NCBI RefSeq assembly: GCF_025148285.1
Contig: NZ_CP102268.1
Location: 124,001 to 188,000, forward strand
Length of the DNA: 64,000 nucleotides
Source: Marvinbryantia formatexigens DSM 14469
Lineage (GTDB): Bacteria; Bacillota; Clostridia; Lachnospirales; Lachnospiraceae
Reading direction: 5' to 3'
Shown: one piece after another, positions 62,150 through 64,000 of the stretch
Layout: each line of letters opens with the position of its first letter
Position numbering within the stretch: the first letter of the stretch is position 1
Made by a program: the position numbers and the translations under genes
The notes under the pieces: model-generated
Database searches by the model: none
The model's input: only the letters and a program-made list of their open reading frames with translations
What the model was told of the DNA's origin: nothing

Positions 62150-63415
62150 AGTCCTCCACGGTCTGCAGCGTCTTTGCCAGCTCTGTCTCCCTGCCATGCG
62201 CGGCGGAGAGGAACATTGCCTCAAACTGCGACGGCGCCAGATAGACTCCATGATTCAGCATATACGCAAAGTATCTGCCGTATGCCGCCGTATCCGCTGT
62301 TTTTGCCGAAGCATAATCATTTACCTGCTCTCCGGTAAAGAATACGCAGCCAAGCGAGCCGATATGATTCAAGCAGTGCGGCACCGCATAGCGCTCCAGA
62401 AGCTTATCAAGCTCCCCAAAGAACCAGTCTCCCTTTGCGTTCAGCTCTTTATAAAAATCCGGCGTATTCTGCAAAATGGAAAGCTGCGACAGACCTGCCG
62501 CCATTGCCACCGGATTGCCGCTTAAGGTCCCCGCCTGGTACACGCTGCCCACCGGAGATACCATTTCCATAATTTCCCTTCTGCCGCCGTATGCACCGAC
62601 CGGCATTCCGGCTCCGATAATTTTGCCAAAGGTCGTCAGATCCGGCTTCACGCCGAAATATTCCTGGGCTCCGCCGGCGCTTAAACGAAAGCCTGTAATG
62701 ACCTCATCAAAAATCAGCAGGCTGTCATACTTATCGCAGAGCGCGCGCAGTCCGGAAAGAAACCCTTCCACCGGCGGCACCACGCCCATATTGGCTCCGA
62801 CCGGCTCCACGATTACCGCGGCGATTTCCTCCGGGCAGCGTTCAAACAGCGCCTGCACGCTTTCCAGATTGTTATACTCTGCGGATAACGTGTCCTGCGT
62901 GCAGCCCGCCGGAACGCCGGCGCTGTCGGGAATGCCCGCCGTCATGACGCCCGACCCTGCCTTCACCAGCATGGCGTCGGTGTGTCCGTGATAGCATCCC
63001 ATGAATTTGATGATTTTATTCCGGCGCGTAAAGCCCCGCGCCGCGCGGATCGCACTCATCACCGCTTCCGTCCCGGAATTCACCATGCGCACCATTTCCA
63101 CGGAAGGAACCATACTGCAGATCAGGCGCGCCATTTTTACCTCGTTCTCTGTCGCCGCACCGAAGCTCAGTCCCTTCGCTGCTGTTTCCGTAACGCTTTT
63201 TAAAACCTCCGGGTGATTGTGTCCCAGAATCATCGGTCCCCAGGAACCGACAAAATCAATATAGGTATTGCCGTCCGCATCCGTCATATACGCGCCGTCC
63301 GCGCGCTCAATAAAACGCGGCGTCTCCTGCACGCTCCCGAAAGCGCGTACCGGACTGTTTACGCCGCCCGGCATCAGTGTGACCGCCTCCTGGAAAAGCT
63401 GCTCCGATTTTGTCA

Positions 63416-63416
<1 letters not shown>
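62130..63416 (-). CDS. hemL: Glutamate-1-semialdehyde 2,1-aminomutase
   Basis: 428 residues. GSWGPMILGHNHPEVLKSVT and the PLP lysine in TFGKIIGAGMPVGAYGG are diagnostic. It converts glutamate-1-semialdehyde to 5-aminolevulinate, the precursor used by hemB. The start overlaps the hemB stop (TGATG), so the two are translationally coupled in a tetrapyrrole operon. Confidence 0.98.

Positions 63417-64000
<584 letters not shown>

Overview
The window comes from a spore-forming member of the Firmicutes, most likely Lachnospiraceae. The chromosomal part carries sigK, an alpha/beta-type spore DNA-binding protein, codY, CIRCE-controlled groES-groEL and a DUF6106 gene typical of that family. It falls into two parts: an integrative and conjugative element (ICE), about 1-45735 and running off the left edge, and ordinary chromosome from about 45736 to 64000.

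ICE transfer region (1-26145, minus strand, one long operon-like run read leftward). From its promoter-proximal end it holds a large CnaB-domain surface adhesin, a VirB2/Maff2-like small membrane protein, a VirB6-like channel protein, PrgI, the VirB4 ATPase, a membrane-bound NlpC/P60 plus SleB-like wall hydrolase, a DUF5688 protein, a secreted twin hydrolase, three membrane-anchored Thr/Glu-rich proteins, a repeat-dense oriT candidate (about 9395-9775), a MobC-like protein, the MOBP relaxase, a MuF-C-like protein, a tandem SpoVG protein, PcfB, the VirD4/TraG coupling protein and an ArdC-like protein cut by the window edge.

ICE maintenance and accessory region (26146-45718). This has DnaA-box-bearing direct repeats, ParE/DinJ and Phd/PIN toxin-antitoxin pairs (the PIN toxin looks catalytically dead), and a replication-partition operon (ParA, ParB, a small basic protein, a sigma-region-4-like protein, RepA_N/DUF6017 with internal iterons, class B sortase). 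Next come a cytosine methyltransferase broken or phase-varied at a G9 tract, a beta-helix protein, a duplicated small regulatory cassette, a YoeB/DinJ pair, an IS1182-like insertion that separates one XRE regulator from its promoter, a divergent HTH/XRE switch, and a tandem array of four holin-like type I toxin modules with convergent antisense promoters. The tyrosine integrase abuts the 3' end of a tRNA-Gly gene.

A palindrome, CGTGTCA-N4-TGACACG, recurs seven times across the ICE, mostly in short gaps just upstream of ribosome binding sites. It is the most unusual unexplained signal here.

Chromosome (45736-64000, nearly all minus strand). Two tandem tRNA-Gly(GCC) genes, each with its own promoter and terminator, are followed by a HEAT-repeat/RlmL-like methyltransferase overlapping guaB, a DUF6106 gene, groES-groEL, codY, topA, dprA, comM, a phosphopantetheinyl transferase, sigK, an XRE gene, holA, a spore protein, PspC-like and DUF1461 membrane proteins, hemL and a 5'-truncated hemB. 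Intergenic repeats with long inverted repeats lie beside groEL and upstream of guaB.
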